Positions 15,707 through 15,825 of a stretch of 15,825 bases of DNA are shown one piece after another. The notes beneath the pieces were generated by a model that saw only the letters and a program-made list of their open reading frames with translations, had not been told where the DNA came from and made no database searches. Where the stretch lies: NCBI GenBank assembly GCA_021850405.1, contig JAJZMA010000216.1, positions 4,352 to 20,176 of the forward strand, given 5' to 3'. How positions within the stretch are numbered: position 1 is the first letter of the stretch; each line of letters begins with the position of its first letter. This stretch comes from a bacterium. Its GTDB lineage: Bacteria; Chloroflexota; Dormibacteria; Aeolococcales; Aeolococcaceae. The position numbers and the translations under genes are program-made.

Positions 15707-15825
15707 ATGGACATTGTGAGTCTCCTTGCATCTGCAGTGGCGCTGTTGATCTACCCGGGTGGAATCTTCTTTGTTGTGCTGCTGGTGCTGGTCACAGGAG
15801 GAACGCAAGGAGGGGTAGCAGCCCT
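15707..15825 (+). CDS. Start of a membrane protein, perhaps NuoH/HyfC-like, cut by window edge
   Basis: The ATG at 15707 is 4 bp after the preceding stop, and the frame stays open for 39 codons to the edge. The peptide begins MDIVSLLASAVALLIYPGG and continues as one strongly hydrophobic helix (about 5-29), then TGGTQGGVAA. The PGG inside the first helix recalls subunit-1 (NuoH-like) proteins of hydrogenase-related complexes, where the helix is followed by a charged stretch with RK and a Gln-Arg-Gly-Pro motif; that charged stretch is not present in the part visible. There is no clear ribosome-binding site, so coupling is likely. A membrane protein is near certain; the family is a weak guess from operon position. 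Confidence 0.4.
   Translation, partial: MDIVSLLASAVALLIYPGGIFFVVLLVLVTGGTQGGVAA

Noticed and set aside
1..15825. CRISPR arrays, insertion sequences, integrases, or phage genes
   Set aside because: No regularly spaced repeats, transposase or integrase motifs, or terminal inverted repeats with target duplications were seen.

Overview
The window is a moderately GC-rich bacterial chromosomal segment with tightly packed genes, several GTG and TTG starts, and no sign of insertion sequences, phage genes or CRISPR arrays. The order tig-clpP-clpX-valS, a single clpP, an Eis-type acetyltransferase, and a leucyl-tRNA synthetase with HVGN in place of the usual HxGH signature suggest a Gram-positive-like lineage. 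I would guess Chloroflexota first and a deep-branching actinobacterium second. This is inference from gene content, not a phylogeny.

Left part (1-5500). An Eis-like GNAT acetyltransferase runs leftward off the window. It is divergent from leuS, with only 37 bp between the two starts. After leuS comes a roughly 400-bp gene-free stretch with a terminator-like hairpin and alternative pairings. Next is an unrecognised membrane protein (3836-4675), convergent with a 90-aa helical protein on the minus strand (4685-4957). A second gene-free stretch, rich in small inverted repeats, leads to a tRNA-Leu(UAG) gene at 5419-5500.

Middle part (5500-9120). This is a protein-quality-control operon: trigger factor (TTG start), ClpP (ATGA-coupled to tig, with a second possible start just behind an internal TATAAT) and ClpX (24 bp after clpP). 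Trigger factor folds nascent chains, and ClpXP degrades tagged or damaged proteins. Candidate promoters, one with a perfect inverted repeat in its spacer, lie upstream of tig.

Right part (9121-15825). A 250-bp leader with hairpins and a TATACT box precedes valS. After valS the genes become strongly hydrophobic and are almost all translationally coupled: a possible 22-aa bridging ORF, a 571-aa multi-pass protein, a 219-aa HyfE-like protein, a 417-aa NuoN/HyfF-like protein, and the first 39 codons of what may be a NuoH/HyfC-like protein. The size and order of these proteins resemble the membrane arm of complex I or a group-4 membrane-bound hydrogenase. However, the charged residues that normally carry proton translocation are largely absent or changed to Arg, and no catalytic subunit lies inside the window. 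This divergent membrane-arm operon is the most promising unusual system here. The other genes are mostly housekeeping genes with some atypical details.
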